From contig OZ035963.1 in NCBI GenBank assembly GCA_964034945.1, positions 35,206,361-35,270,360 on the forward strand: 64,000 nucleotides of DNA, read 5' to 3'. This DNA comes from Chrysopilus asiliformis. Its lineage: Eukaryota; Arthropoda; Insecta; Diptera; Rhagionidae. The position numbers were made by a program, and so were the translations under genes. Below, in pieces: positions 1-18,400 of the stretch. How positions within the stretch are numbered: position 1 is the stretch's first letter; each line of letters opens with the position of its first letter. The notes under the pieces were generated by a model, which searched no databases, had not been told where the DNA came from, and was given only the letters and a program-made list of their open reading frames with translations.

Positions 1-268
1 AATTTCCGTACAAATTTTACATGTCAAAAAATCAATGGAATGAATACATAAATTATATACACCTAAAAAAAGATTTTAGATAGGGTCGAACCCGGATAAG
101 TTGGACCTGGATAAGTGGAAAGCCTCCATAACAGGGATGGATTGTTCGGTCCGAAGTGGGAATTGATGGTAATTGGGAAATCTCTATAAGTGAAATCTGT
201 GATCCCACTTATCTAGGTTCGATTATAAATTAATAATGAAAAGATACATTGAAAGCAGAACTTTATTT

Positions 269-5640
<5,372 letters not shown>

Positions 5641-5949
5641 TTTTAACAAAAGCTGCTAGATTTGATACTTTGCAATGGAAAAACTCTTGTTAGCGTTAAT
5701 TAGGTCTTTAAAACGCGGATAAAATGCTGGCAAGTTGTCATACAAAACACAATCACTCATGAAACACTAACAAGATGCGGTTAATTATGCGACTACAAAA
5801 AATGTGTTGAAATAGTGTGTTAGAGAGCCTGTAATCCAGAGTAGAGAGCCGGCCAATCAAAAGTGGCAAATCGTAGGATAATATATTGTGGCTGCGTTCG
5901 ATGATTATCTCAATCGAGCGAACGGAGCGAGCAGATCATTTTCGCTTGA

Positions 5950-6629
5950 AGTTAGAACCTGAATCATACGTCGATGCGTCCGTCATGCGTGCGTCCGTCT
6001 GACAGTTCGATGCGGTCCACGGCATAGAGACAACCAAGGTATGCTGTAAACTCAAATCTGACATTTCGTTGCTACGTCACTTGTGCCGATTAGATCGTCA
6101 AGTTCAGAAGGAATTTTGTTTTGTGGATGGTTATTTAAATTTTTGTGCGATCTAAATAAGATATTTGTAAATTAGTGGACTGATTGCATTAAATAGTGAT
6201 CAATAAACATAAAAATTAATTAAAAAAAGTCGGCACAAATCACGTCACACCTGACTATCAAAAGTTTACAGCATACCTTGATGTCTGTATGCCGTGGATG
6301 CGGTCAAAGTAGAATCAACGGGCTGCTATGGGTACTCCCCTAATAATACGTTTTCCGATGCGGCAACCGCAGAGAGTAGGTCGAATTTCTACTTTTACAT
6401 GCGGCAACGCACGGAAATGTCATTTCGCAAAAAAGTTTGTTTACGATTTAAGCAATTTAAGTATGGAACAAATTGAAAGGAATTGTTTCGACGATAAACT
6501 AATAGAAAAAGTGCAAAACAATGAGTTAACTCCAGATTCGTTGCCGCACCCAACTGTCACCGCATCGAACTGTCAGACGGACGCACGCATGACGGACGCA
6601 TCGACGTACGATTCAGGTTCTAGCTTTAC
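5950..6629 (+). mobile_element. CGTACGTCGATGCG-TIR element, copy Q (interrupted)
   Basis: Terminal inverted repeats AACCTGAATCRTACGTCGAT at both ends. Related copies lie at 25798-26119 and 26367-26735. The MULE-like MITE 6018-6296 sits inside it with an exact 9-bp duplication of its GATGCGGTC. A short open frame (6328-6687, MGTPLIIRFPMRQPQ...) is shared with the copy at 26367. TIRs rich in GATGCGTCCG repeats suggest a PIF/Harbinger-like MITE, but this is inference. Confidence 0.78.
6018..6296. mobile_element. MULE-like MITE, copy 2 (9-bp TSD)
   Basis: 279-bp copy of the 1227-1506 element in the other orientation, bounded by exact GATGCGGTC repeats at 6009-6017 and 6297-6305. The ends are CACGGCATA...TATGCCGTG. 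Confidence 0.9.
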
Positions 6630-6897
6630 ACGTCCGATGTCCATCCTCAATATAATAGGATCTCTACTTCTGCTCAGTCCGCTGTGAGCATTGCCTTGAT
6701 CAAGAAAGTGATGGAAATGAGACTTAACCAAAGTAGAAAAATAGCTGTTGTGCATCAATTGAAAATTAGGGAATAATATGCCGTGGGAATAATAGTTCTA
6801 TCTGATACAGGCACTCTACGTGAGACGACTGCTTTTTAATAATATCGAACCGAATCTAATATTTCCTTTTTATTGTTTGTAATTTGCCTTTTAAATA

Positions 6898-6976
6898 ATG
6901 TCTTCATTGACGAAACTAAATTTCCGCACTTATGTAAAGAGAAATGCACTGGTGATAAATACATTGGTCCGATATC
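6898..6976 (+). CDS. ND-ASHI: ND-ASHI exon 1
   Basis: ATG TCT TCA...; codes for the presequence MSSLTKLNFRTYVKR and ends in the donor GTAAGT (phase 1). Confidence 0.92.
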
Positions 6977-8699
6977 GTAAGTAGTAAATGCTCTTATAGG
7001 AATGTTCGTGTTTACGTAATGAGTCTCTTTTAGATTGGAATAAGGATTTCAAGCCTGCCCCATATCCAAAAACAGAGGCCGACCGTATCGCTGCTGCTAA
7101 AAAATATTACTTGCTGCCAGAGGAGTACCGCCCATACGCAGACGATGGACTAGGATACGGAGATTATCCAAAACTTCCCGATATTGGAATCGAATCTAAG
7201 AATAGCTACTACCCCTATGACTTCCCCGAGCATAAGCGAAATTTCAATGAAGCGGTAAATAGTCTGACTTTGTATCTAGTTGGGTGACTGATTTCAAATG
7301 TTCTATATATTCCGGCCAATCGATTCATTTCCCATATTCAAATGGTCTTTTTTTGCCATTATTTGATTGTTTATTTAGCCAGCTGTTTATACTTAGTAGG
7401 GTCCGATGCCCAAAAAGGAATCCTCATTTTGTTGAAAACTAAAAGTCCGTTAGTAAAATTATAAGGGGCATTTCTTAAGAACTTTTGACACAATGCAAAA
7501 ATTTTCTAGTTCCTAGAGAATACTATTCCACCATTTATTGTTGTCAAATTATTTAGTAAATGCAGCCAAAATGGGAGAAAACGTACCGTATTTTCAAATC
7601 AATTTCATATTTTGTTCTTTATTAGAGTGTACTATCCGCAAAATATTTGTGCAAAATATTTGGTGTTCGTATAAAATTTTTAATATCTTTTACACAGTTT
7701 TGAGTTGCACTTTTTTCGATTGTGGAAAAAAATGTCTGAGGTCCGACACGTATAAAAAATACTTTCCGTACTAAAGTAATTGTAACTTTTGATTGGTTTA
7801 GCTATATGACTGCAAAATTTGGTTCCGTAGATTCTGAGATTTTTTAGATTATCTAAAAATGTGGGATTTTTACTGCAATACTACTACTGTCAAAACGAGA
7901 AATCAAGGGTTCTTAACCAAGAGTTTAAAAGGTTTTAAGCGCTAAGATATTATGGTTTTCACAATTGCGATTAAAATAACTGTTATCGTCGTAAAATAGT
8001 ACGCATTTTTTTGTTGCTGCAGTAAAATCATTTTATTCAATTTTTCTTTTTGTAAAGCACTAACTACTTTCACTAATCACAAAATCACTTAAAACACCAA
8101 GCTCTTCTAATCACCTGACATATTTTTTCAACACTAAAACTGTCAAATATGAGCCAGTTGCTAAACCCACTAGGTTTTGTCTTATTTCAAATATTTACCC
8201 AAAATTAATATTTTACACCAAGCAGTTAATGTCATAAGAAATTGTGGTAAAGTTGCAATAAATGTTGCCGAGTATTTTTTTTTTTTGTGTTTACAAAACT
8301 TTAACAGAAAATTTCGGTTGTCGAAGAATTTGAAAGTGCTATAACTCTGAAACTCCTGCAGATAAAAATTTTAACATCAAACTTTAACATCAGGCGAGCC
8401 AAATTTGAAAGAAATCCATGACAAAACATTTTTTTTACTCGTTCACTTGACATGGATTATATGACGTTTTATTGAATTTCGATTTCAAAATAATCTTCAT
8501 TTGACTGTCTTTTTCTGGATTGGCGGACAATTTATCGTGAACAATTTATCGTGAACAATTTATCGTAAAACAATTTATCGTGAACAATTTATCGTAAAAC
8601 AATTTATCGTAAGAACAATTTATCGTAAGAACAATTTATCGTAAGAACAATTTATCGTAAGACAATTTATCGTAAGGAATATTATTTTTACAAATTCGG

Positions 8700-8755
<56 letters not shown>

Positions 8756-9175
8756 GTGTGTGTGTGTGTGTATGTGTGACGAAACATCATTAATTTATCC
8801 CCCCTCCCCCCCCCCCCTTCCCACCCCCCTCCCCTCCCTCATCCTTCCCCTCCCCCTGACTGACAACATATCACATTTTTTAATTTTTTAACCGATCGAA
8901 AATTCTACTAAGGCAGTTAAAAAATCATGAAAAAACTATATGAAATTGTGTATTTGCAGCTTCATGCCGACATTGACTTACTTGGAGAAGATCGCTACAG
9001 TTTGGCTGAAAAACCGAGACTGTCAAACGGAGCTTATTGGGGGGCATTCCTGGGGGTAATGGGCTTTTTCATTGGTCTCTATTATTTCCTAGAAAATAAG
9101 AAAATGTTTCGCCCAGTATTGCCAAAGCAATATCCAAAAGATGAAAAAGTTCACTATACCTTCGAAACAAAATAG
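6898..9175 (+). CDS. ND-ASHI: NADH:ubiquinone oxidoreductase subunit NDUFB8 / ASHI (3 exons)
   Basis: Exons 6898-6976, 7034-7254 and 8960-9175 join in frame (79+221+216 nt) to give 171 aa. NDUFB8 is an accessory subunit of the membrane arm of mitochondrial complex I; it is nuclear-encoded and imported. Residues 1-27 are Arg/Lys-rich and look like a mitochondrial presequence. The family core follows: KPAPYPKTEADRIAAAKKYY, then PEEYRPYADDGLGYGDYPKL (about residues 49-69), then the SYYPYDFPEHKRN stretch. A single membrane span lies near residues 125-145 (AYWGAFLGVMGFFIGLYYFL). The tail MFRPVLPKQYPKDEKVHYTF closely resembles the fly protein. Length is usual for insects. Intron 2 (1.7 kb) holds microsatellites. 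An AATAAA lies 21 nt after the stop. Confidence 0.96.
7034..7254 (+). CDS. ND-ASHI: ND-ASHI exon 2
   Basis: Acceptor TCTTTTAG, donor GTAAAT. Contains the YGDYPKLPD family core. Confidence 0.96.
7255..8526. other. ND-ASHI intron 2, 5' part, nothing recognised
   Basis: AT-rich with several poly-T runs. No exon or element boundary is supported. Confidence 0.5.
8527..8678. repeat. ACAATTTATCGT tandem minisatellite
   Basis: About ten head-to-tail units of 14-17 nt sharing ACAATTTATCGT, with alternating GAA, AAA and AGA spacers. Confidence 0.93.
8702..8778. repeat. (TA)n(TG)n microsatellite
   Basis: About 24 TA units run directly into about 10 TG units; a C/T-rich tract follows. Confidence 0.97.
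8798..8858. repeat. C-rich pyrimidine tract
   Basis: Mostly C with interspersed T, about 60 nt, 100 nt upstream of ND-ASHI exon 3; low-complexity DNA. Confidence 0.9.
8960..9175 (+). CDS. ND-ASHI: ND-ASHI exon 3
   Basis: Acceptor TATTTGCAG; starts LHADIDLLGEDRYS, carries the membrane span, ends YTFETK and TAG. Confidence 0.96.
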   Translation, partial: LHADIDLLGEDRYSLAEKPRLSNGAYWGAFLGVMGFFIGLYYFLENKKMFRPVLPKQYPKDEKVHYTFETK

Positions 9176-9195
9176 TGATGCTGTAAAAATAGGTT

Positions 9196-9201
9196 AATAA
9201 A
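9196..9201 (+). promoter_or_regulatory. Poly(A) signal of ND-ASHI
   Basis: AATAAA 21 nt after the stop codon. Confidence 0.7.
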
Positions 9202-9585
9202 GATTTAGTTGAAAAATGGTTTTTAATTTTAATGGAGCATATAACAGGAGATGCAAAATGTATCTGAATGTTGCTAAAGTTCGGTGGAATTTTTTTATTT
9301 TTCATGAAGTCTAAAGGTTTTATTGTTCATTGTAAACCGGTGGTTGTGCTCAGAAAGTTGCAAATAATATTAAGGTCGCTCTTCAAATACATTTTATAAA
9401 AGAAAAATAAAAAACAAATAAAAATAGTTTTTAAATGTTTTTTTTTAATGTGCTGAAAAATAAAAAAATAATTTCTTTAGCCTTTTGTATCAAAAATAAG
9501 CGCATGAGCCGTATATATATTTATTTTTCATACAAACCAAACACTTTTTTTTCAACAAAGCTTGTTTTACATTTATTTATCATAT

Positions 9586-9708
9586 GAAGACATCAAAAAT
9601 GGCTTGTGGATAGCCTCAAAAGATGAACACTTTTACCGTAACGGTATTCGAGCTCTGCAAGAAAGATGGGAAAAAGTTGTAGCTAGCGATGGGCAATATT
9701 GTGAATGA
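9586..9708 (+). pseudogene. mariner transposase C-terminal fragment
   Basis: 41-codon stretch containing WIASKDEHFYRNGIRALQER and WEKVVASDGQYCE, then TGA. This is the usual C-terminus of mariner transposases (..SKDEHFF..GI..LPERWEKCV..DGQYFE). The rest of the gene and both inverted repeats are missing; a foldback element starts just downstream. Confidence 0.82.
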
Positions 9709-9720
9709 TTCATTTGTAAC

Positions 9721-10450
9721 CATTTTTAAAAGCTTTTATTTAGCTCGCTATCTTGTCTGTTTGTCGGGGTCAAATCTTGCAATCAAATTTTGACCCACTT
9801 CCACTTGTCCGATTGACTTGAAATTTTGCACACTTATATAAGTCCGATGACAATACAATATTTTCACTACTTCGTCCTTGTAAGGATAACGGAAGGTCCT
9901 GTAAGGATAACGTGATTATCCTTTTCTCCAAATTTTCCGGAAAAAAATCTATTCTGGGGGTTTTTGGGGTCGCTGAATCCGAATCTGTCATTAAAAAGTC
10001 AGTAAGGATAACGGAAGGTCCTGTAAGGATAACATGATTATACCTTTCTCCAAATTTTCCGGAAAAAAATCTATTCTGGGGGTTTTTGGGGTCGCTGAAT
10101 ACGATTCTCAAGTTAAAAAGCCTGTAAGGACATCTCAAATGTAAGGATATATATTCGAAGACTAAAAAGAACAAAATAAAAAAATAAAAAAAAAATTTAA
10201 AAAAAAAGCTTTTATTAAAAAAGAATGCACTAAAAAGAAAAAAATAATTTTCTGGACGCTGTGTATCACAAATATAAAAGCTTTTAAAAAGCGAGATAAA
10301 GCATAAAACAATAAAATAAAAATTTATCTCGCTTTTTAAAAGCTTTTATATTTGTGATACACAGCGTCCAGAAAATTATTTTTTTCTTTTTAGTGCATTC
10401 TTTTTTAATAAAAGCTTTTTTTAAAAATTTTTTTTTATTTCACAATAAAG
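9721..10450 (+). mobile_element. Foldback family 2, copy A
   Basis: Begins near TTTAAAAGCTTTTATTTAGC and ends in the same AAAAGCTTTT motif. It contains two about 120-bp direct units with GTAAGGATAACGGAAGGTCC and ends in a large perfect hairpin (10201-10422). Copies: 20096-20655 (same orientation), 16835-17215 (inverted) and a piece at 31195-31345. No coding capacity is seen. Confidence 0.85.
10201..10422. repeat. Perfect 100-bp-arm hairpin of foldback copy A
   Basis: Arms 10201-10300 and 10323-10422 are perfect inverse complements around a 22-nt loop. Each arm contains TGGACGCTGTGTATCACA or its inverse. Confidence 0.95.
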
Positions 10451-11867
10451 TTGCATTTTCATAAAAAAAAAAAAAAAAACAGCGGGAACTTAGTTGCGCA
10501 CCTAATAAATTTTTTTTTGGTCTCATATAAAGTTCTGTAAAATGACTAACACTCTGACCTCGACGTATTGTAGTTAGTACTTTTCTACCAACAAAAACAT
10601 GTAGAATAACTTGTCCAAAAACGACACGTCTATCAGAATCGGGGTATATAACGGTAAAATTCTAAACGACCTTTTGAAAAGCTGTTAGTAGTTTGATTAA
10701 CTTAAATTTAAAATTTTTTTTCTGTATCGAGTTTAGACACTTCAAATTTCCGTACACAAAACATTTCCGATATTGGATTTTACCTTCTTAAAAATTACAA
10801 TACCTTAACTGCCAATCATTAAAGGTATTCACAAAAAGGATTAACGATGCTGTTACCGTCGTAAAATAATACTAATTGATACACTTTTATTTCAAATCGT
10901 GAACACACCTTTTCGCGATCATAATGATTTCTATGGAACAAACTTGTAAGTGACAGTTTCTGCGTTCGCGTTGCGTTCATTGGGCTCCAGGCATAACTAG
11001 ATGTAAGAAACTGATGAAAAACTAACGAGTACCGTAAAGCCAAAAAACAACGGAAAATTGGATAATTATACCAAAATTATGATATCTTAATAGCATCAAT
11101 ACAAACAAACTCGGAAAGTTTCATTCAGTAATTCCAACGCATTTTCATTCAGTAATTTTGTGGTTAATGAATTTATGGTATATGAGTTAGCACGAATGAG
11201 ACACGGAATCTTGGGTCAACTTATGATCTCAAACACGCTCCTTGATGCCAGTAGCTTCTCTGAAAGTTTCATCCAAATCGGTTCAGTGGTTTAAGCCAGC
11301 AAACAGACACCCAAGCCTATTCTAAAATAAATATAAAAACATGCAACATTTTTTGCCCCAGCTAATTTAATACCATAATACTACGCAAAATAAAGTAAAA
11401 AAGTAGAATTATTTATTCAACAATAAATTGATAAATTTAGTAAAACATATCTCTGATCAAAATAAAATATTCAAATATATTTTCTGATCGTTTTGCATAA
11501 CAAAACATAATTTAATTGCAATGTAACATCTTAATTTAAAAAAAAAACGTTTAGCATATGAACTATTTATTTAACACAAAATCCATAAAAATATCTCAAT
11601 GTTTATTACCATAAAAACATTGTTACAAAGACTTTTCCGCTTGGAATTTTATGATAGATAAGTAAGTGAGTTTATCATTAACTTAACAAATAAATCAACT
11701 TTTTTTTACTCCAAAAAGCATTGCTTGGTTTCTAAACGATTGCAGATTTTGTAATAACTGCATCATGAAATTGTACTATACATTTATATTGGAATCGAAT
11801 AAATACGTAAGAAATCAATTTTTTTTAATCATTTACGATAAATTATCATTTAACAAAATAACTTTTA
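10451..11867. other. Intergenic, no gene recognised
   Basis: Around 11240-11320 there is a stretch (CAAATCGGTTCAGTGGTTTA, then CAGACACCC) like the 3' tails of insect non-LTR elements. Otherwise nothing is supported. The segment includes the 3' flank of the AGPAT gene. Confidence 0.5.
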
Positions 11868-12487
11868 TTATTCACTGAATGTAAATGTGTGCTTAAAAGT
11901 CTTATTTTTAGGTTTGGCGAATACTTCAAATTTACTGTCATGCTTCCAAAATTGATTAACTTCGGGTAATACTTCAATACTAGAACCTATGGTCTGAAAA
12001 CGCGATAATATCTCTGACGATGTAATTTCATAAATCTCATTCATCTGATTGTGAACCTTTTCTAGTAGTTCTGAAATGTCCGCTTTTGTAAGACCTGTTG
12101 TCGATATTGAGGGCAATGTTGTTACAATGATTTTACCGGGATTTAGTATACGTCTTTCGTCATTCAAAAAAGTCACATATGAGCTAAAAACCACTGGAAC
12201 AATAGGAATTTGTGCATCAATTGCCATGTGAAATGCACCCTTTTTAAAAGAATGAATTTCTCCTGTATTACGTCTCGTACCCTCGGGAAACACCCACAAC
12301 TTTATTCTGTTCTCTTTTATATATGAATTGGCAGTATTCAACGTATTGCGAGCTCTATAAGAATGAACACGGTCGATAAAAATCAATCCAGACAGCCACG
12401 CAGCTAATCCAAAAGGCCAAGCGTAGAATAGTTCCTTTTTAGCAACCACGGTGCATTTGTTCATGATAGGCCAAATATCGAACATTC
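11868..12487 (-). CDS. AGPAT exon 3 (last)
   Basis: Acceptor TATTTCAG; codes for GMFDIWPIMNKC through motifs II-IV to FTFSE and the stop. The first codon is split (G|GA). Confidence 0.94.
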
Positions 12488-15400
12488 CTGAAATATAAAA
12501 ACCACATCAATCTATGTATTTTTTTATACACCTAATAAGAACATAAGAAAAGCTACAATTGCCAGAGACCAATTGCCAAATACTCTACTGATGGCAGAGA
12601 AAATGTTTATTTAAAAAAATACATTTGTATGGGAGGTGGGAGAAAGGATCCGATTGGATTTTGATGTATGGAACGGTTATGAAAAAGCATATTTTAAACA
12701 CATTTTTCAATATGACTCACCGTTTTCGAGAAAATTGCAAAAGACTGTTTCGTTTGTATGGAGGAGTGGGGATGGAATGGTCCAATTTTGCATGTTCTAG
12801 AACTTAGCCTCGTTATTTACGAGAAACGTAACTATACAAAATATTTCAAGTCTCTAGCTCAATTGATGGAGTTCACGGACAGACAGACAGACGGACATGC
12901 GTAAACCAAAATCTTTTGTCAACCCTAACACCCTGGTGTAGTTCATTTTTGGATGATTGATTCGATGCGTTAAGAACGGTATACTAAAACTAATATACTC
13001 CTATATAATTTATCATATAGAGTATAAAAAGTCTCTTAACGGGGTCCTAGACTAATTTGAATTTCGAGGCCACTTGTAGAACGTTGAATTCAGATTTTCG
13101 TTCAAGCCAACCCAAAAAACAAGCTCGACGAATAAAGACAATACTGTGCTCACCTAAAGGAGGATATCCATTACCATGACTTCTGTAACTGCGAAAAAAT
13201 GTAGAAAACTAGAGCAAGATAAACTTATATAGATCTAAAGAGGAATGACTGAATACAAGTATAAACGCTTTCCCTTCCAGTTTAACAATTTCATAGCAAT
13301 CATATCAAACCTATGTTTTATATGAATATAAGGTTCAAATTGGCATAGAAATAAAGCTATACAGCTGTATGTGTGTGGTTGAACTACATGATAAATGACA
13401 GCTACGCTATAATAGCTCTTTGTATGTGTCTGTGCTTACTATTCACTTACAGGGACAATGTGTGATTGTAGTAGAAACCGCTATAAAAAAGTTCAAGTCC
13501 GTCAACTGCAACCATAAAATCGCCATAAAAAAGGAGGGGAAATTATTTTTGCAGTTGCCGACAAATTTTTGCAGTTGATTCTTATCTCCCTTTCTCGCCA
13601 AGGTATCCTCACATAAATGTGTCTCTATTTTTTTGCAGTTGGGAAAAGACATGGTAATGGAGGGCTTCCTTAAAGCAACTAAAACTTTATCAAATGCATA
13701 TTTAATAGTTATACAGGAGGATCGTGAAAAGTCGAACCTAAAAAACGAAGGTTGTTTCAGTTTTTAAGAAATTCGATTTACTGGATACCTCATTTCAACA
13801 GTTTTAAACCCACTTAACTCACATGTTATTGATGATTATTTTCCGAAGGGAAACAATTCAATATTTACGTTTGTTCGAAAACACCGGTCACTTATTGGTT
13901 TTTCTCACAAATCTGTAAAGCTCGGACGATATTTTAATTTTCATACAAGACGTTGGGAGAATTGGTGGCATATAAGATAAATTAGTTAATGCTTCCTTAC
14001 ATATTGACTGCAAAATGGGCATAAATCTAAAGTTTGTGTTATTGAGTGCAGCTCAGTTCGACTTTTAATTTATGCAATGGTAAAAAAGGGCAATTCGAGT
14101 TTGTGGATAATTTGACATTGATCCTTCTGCATATGTATAAAGGATCAAGACAACTGATAGTGTAGTCTTATACTACTATAAGGGCCATTGCTTAACTTTT
14201 CCATACATTCGCTGTGGTCCAACATCTCTTGGTTAAATAGACCTGTGTTCAATATCGGTACGTGTCGCATTGACCGCTTGACGAAGAATGAACGAAGACA
14301 TGCTACTTTTAAGCATAAAATATGTAATTAATAGATAGTCTAACCAACATGAAGTGTTTTAATAACTCGCCTGAAACTAATTGACATAAGTAAGGATAAG
14401 TTTATATAAATCACAGTAAAATGCAATAAAATCTTAATTTTATTTCCACTGATTAGGTTCCCAAGTGCGCCGGAACTTCGAAGGCAATGGGTAATAAATA
14501 TTCCAAGCGCAACTTACGGATATTTCAATAAAGAGCTCTGCTCATTTCGAAAAAAATATATAAGGGCGAATGGACGTTTAAAAAATTTAGCTAATATCAA
14601 AGATTAGAACTAAAGAAACATAGAACAAATTTTTGGGCCCGAAAATATCCGCCAGCGGAAATGGAATATTTACTATGCCTTGCAAAACGATTATTTTTTT
14701 TATATATATTTCGACGCCAAACGTCAAGAAATCCATAAAAATATTTAAATAGTTATTTGATTGAGACAGTATTTTCTGTACATTTTAAAAGTTATGTTAA
14801 AAGCTCTCTTGTTGCTTATCTTTAGTTATCTTTAATCTTTGTTGAAATTTCGTTTCCCCCATATTAAGAAAACGCCCCACTGAAGAGATGTTGCTACTGA
14901 GGGTGTGTGCAAAATGGTCTAATTGCATACTAATTGCCGTTCTAATTTCAATCTCAAAAATAAAAACAAGATAAAAGTTAATAGGCAAAAATTCTCCACG
15001 CTTTTATTTTTGAGGGTAAATCCCTGCGCAATTTTTTTGTTAATTTTTAGTACACTTTAAAAGTTTGTCTTTATTTTTTTTTATTATTTTAAAAACATTC
15101 TTAACAATACTTTTCATATAAAACGTCTTACCTAGAATGTCCAATGAGCTTTGATGATTGGCAACAATAATACAAGCTTCGTCTTTTTCTAAATGCTCCT
15201 TTCCACGAATCTCCCATTTTAGCCCCAGAATTGTTGAAATATGGTGACACAATGCACTTGCCCACCTTAAAACAAAGATTTGAATAATGAGATCTCTGAC
15301 GAAAACAAATTGCTATCTTCAAAATACTAAAATTGCTAGACTCTAAGGAAAAAATATACCAAAGTAGCATGCAAATAGTTTGTATGTTAAACAATATGTA

Positions 15401-18400
15401 GTGTTGCAATGTGATCACCTTGTGATAGTTTGTATGGATGTCGGCATTTGGGTTTAAGGATTTTGTAATAGATAGTTTTTCACATATTTTAAGAGTCCAT
15501 GCTGCGTAGATAAGGTTCCTGATTTGAATCCGACTTTCACACCCTGACCCGAGTGAATACACAATCCTATGAAAGCACAAGCTCAGTGATACTTTTAGGG
15601 TGTTTTTTCAATTTTTTTATGACTTCAGAAACAAAAATACCAACGCGAATTTCCAGCCATCATAGCCTTGCAAATCCTAATAAGTTTTTCTGGAAAGTGC
15701 AGCTCTCTCATACCTTTCCATAACTCGGCTTTAATAGTCTAAGATTTATAGTCTAAGAAAAGTGTGTATACATCAATATTTTTTCCTAGCATTTTCCAAC
15801 CTTTGCCTTGTTGAAAATATATAGTCGGTTGTCGACCTATTTGGTCTAAAGCCTGTTATTTTGTAAACCAATTCGGAGATTGTCGATAATCTATTTCGTA
15901 CTACATGCGAAAAAATCTTATAGGTGATATGAAACACGGTCTATGCTTCTGGCAAAGCATTATGTTGTCTTTTTTATGAATACGCGATATAATGCCTAAT
16001 TTCCACTCTTCTGGGATTCTTAAGCTTCGTATATGTCCTGTTTTTCGCAGGATAGTCCTGTTTGTTTTGATTCAAATCCTGCGAAGTTTTGAATCCTGTG
16101 TTTTCGCCAAAAATCTTGTAAAACTCTTGCTTTTATCCTGGTACATTTCATGTACCTTCTTTGTTTCCCTGGATCCACCGCATCCGTTGAGAGTTTTCGC
16201 AAGAATGAACAAAACTTGGACGGAGGACAAATCCTGATTGAAAGTAGAAACTCTCAGTCATTAATGGTGAAAGTAAATTTGAAAGCGACATATCTGCAGT
16301 TTTACGATTTCATAAAAAGTCAGCCTGATATGCTCCGACAAATTTCTTCGAAAGAGAAATACACTGTGCACACCTAAGGTGGAATCGAGCAAATTAAAGA
16401 GGTTTCAACTTTAGGTATGCTATCAGCTTCCCATATTCTGCATATTAATTTATGAATTTCTTTCCATGACCTTTCATTGCTTTCTTTTATCATTTCTGAT
16501 GTTATTTGATCACTACTTGGGGCTTTACGATTTTTTTGATAGTGACTGGCTTTTTTTAACCTCATCGTATGTTGGCAATGGTATGCTATTTAGTTGCAAA
16601 TAAATGTTCAATGTATACTGATGTCTCGCTTTCTATAGATCTACTCTGCTGTTATACTATTTGAAAGGTTTGCTCGTAATACTTAGCCCATATTTCCAGG
16701 ATTTAGTTCTCTGTTATTAATGCTCTGTCGTCGTCTCTAAGGATAGTGCACCGCGACTTTAACCCCTTTTTTATGACTCGGACTTTGTAGAACGTTTTCA
16801 TTGCTTTGTACTGGTAGTTTGTATCGATTAAATTTTAAAAAAAATTTAAGACAAGCTTTTAATTAAAAAAAAAGTGCACTAAAAAGGAAAAAATAATTTT
16901 TTGGTATTGTGTATCAGAGATATTTTTACGAACTTTTTAACTTCAGAATCGGATTTAGCAATCCCAAAAACCCCCAGATGAGATTTTTTTCCGGAAAATT
17001 TTAGAAAAAAGAGAATCACGTTATCCTTCCAGGACCGTCCGTTATTGTTACAAGCACGAAGTAGTGAAAATATGATATTGTCATCGGACTTACGCATGTG
17101 TTCAAAATTTCATGTCAATCGGATATGTGGAAGTGGGTCAAAATTGAATTGCATGATTTGATCCTCACAGACAGACAAACAGACAGATAGGAGGGTAAGG
17201 TAAATAATAGCTGTTAAAAAGAGTCGTTTTCAATTTTCTTTTTTTCTGGCCTTCTAGCTTGTGTATATGCTTTAGAGTTCGCCCTAGTGTTTCTGTGTAG
17301 CATTATAGTTAAGACTAGATATGTCGTCGCTATGACTTTCTCGGAGTCTTCGTCAAACGATTTAGCACGATGTTGTCTACTCCTTGATAGGGCAACTATT
17401 GCTGAGTTTTCGATTGTGCCTTTGAGGCATTTCCAGTGCTGATTAACGTCGCTGATACTGTTGCGTTCATTTTGTCACCAATAGTTGGCGCATATTGTTC
17501 CTTTGCTTGGTGGTCTTGTAATTTTTCCACATAAATTATGGCTCCTTTTATTAAAAAAAACTGGATGGGAGCACATTCCGCTTAGCACCACAAATTTTTG
17601 AGCCCAATTGATGTATTCTTAAGGGGATTCGATTGTACTCACATTGGTGGCAATTTGGAATAAATACAATTGTTTGAGACTGATTTTATGAATCTCGAGA
17701 ACGTGCCAAATTCAAATAACCATCGCTTATAATTTAAAAGCATGTTAATATTGTATTTGTAGTATGATGTTTTTAGCTGAAATCTCATAAAGTTTGTAAG
17801 TTCATGATTTTTTGTTGGGTCGCACTTTCATAACCGTCTGGAGCTGTGGGTTGGACAAGGACAAGCCTGCTCTAGAGATTCGTGTAATATAATCAATTCT
17901 ACGTGTTAAAACTTCGAACTCTGAAAATGTTCGATCGCGAAAAACTTCCTTATTTTAAGGTTGATAGAAAATGGTTTCCTCAATGCATTCGTTCGATCGT
18001 TGCTGGACGATCATGAAGACCTTCTTAAATTGGACGCAACGCACGGGACGTAAATTTTAATAATTAAAAATACTTCTAGTGATTTCGTGTAAGAGATCCC
18101 AATAAAATTGTAAATAAAAATTGTTTGTAAACTTCTCTATAAATCTTTGAATGGACTTTAAAAAACATTCTGTTTTATGAGTTTGTTTTGATTTGGACAA
18201 TTAAAAATTAAAACAACGTTTAAAATTTCCAAATCAAAGCTTAAAAATTGCTACAAATTAAATTTCAATCTAGATTAGACATGCTTAATAGGGTAGGCCA
18301 AAATAAAAAAAAAAAATAAAAAAAATTGGCCAATTTCACGACAAAGTATCTTGCGTTTACCAGAATCTCCACTTTTGTTTTGTTTTTGTTTTGTTTTTGC

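Noticed and set aside
8527..8678. CRISPR-like array
   Set aside because: The units are 14-17 nt with almost no spacers, in a eukaryotic intron; a plain minisatellite.
13443..13652. Small protein MSFPNCKKIETHLC...
   Set aside because: Lies within the MITE, including its inverted repeat; the second MITE copy does not keep the start.
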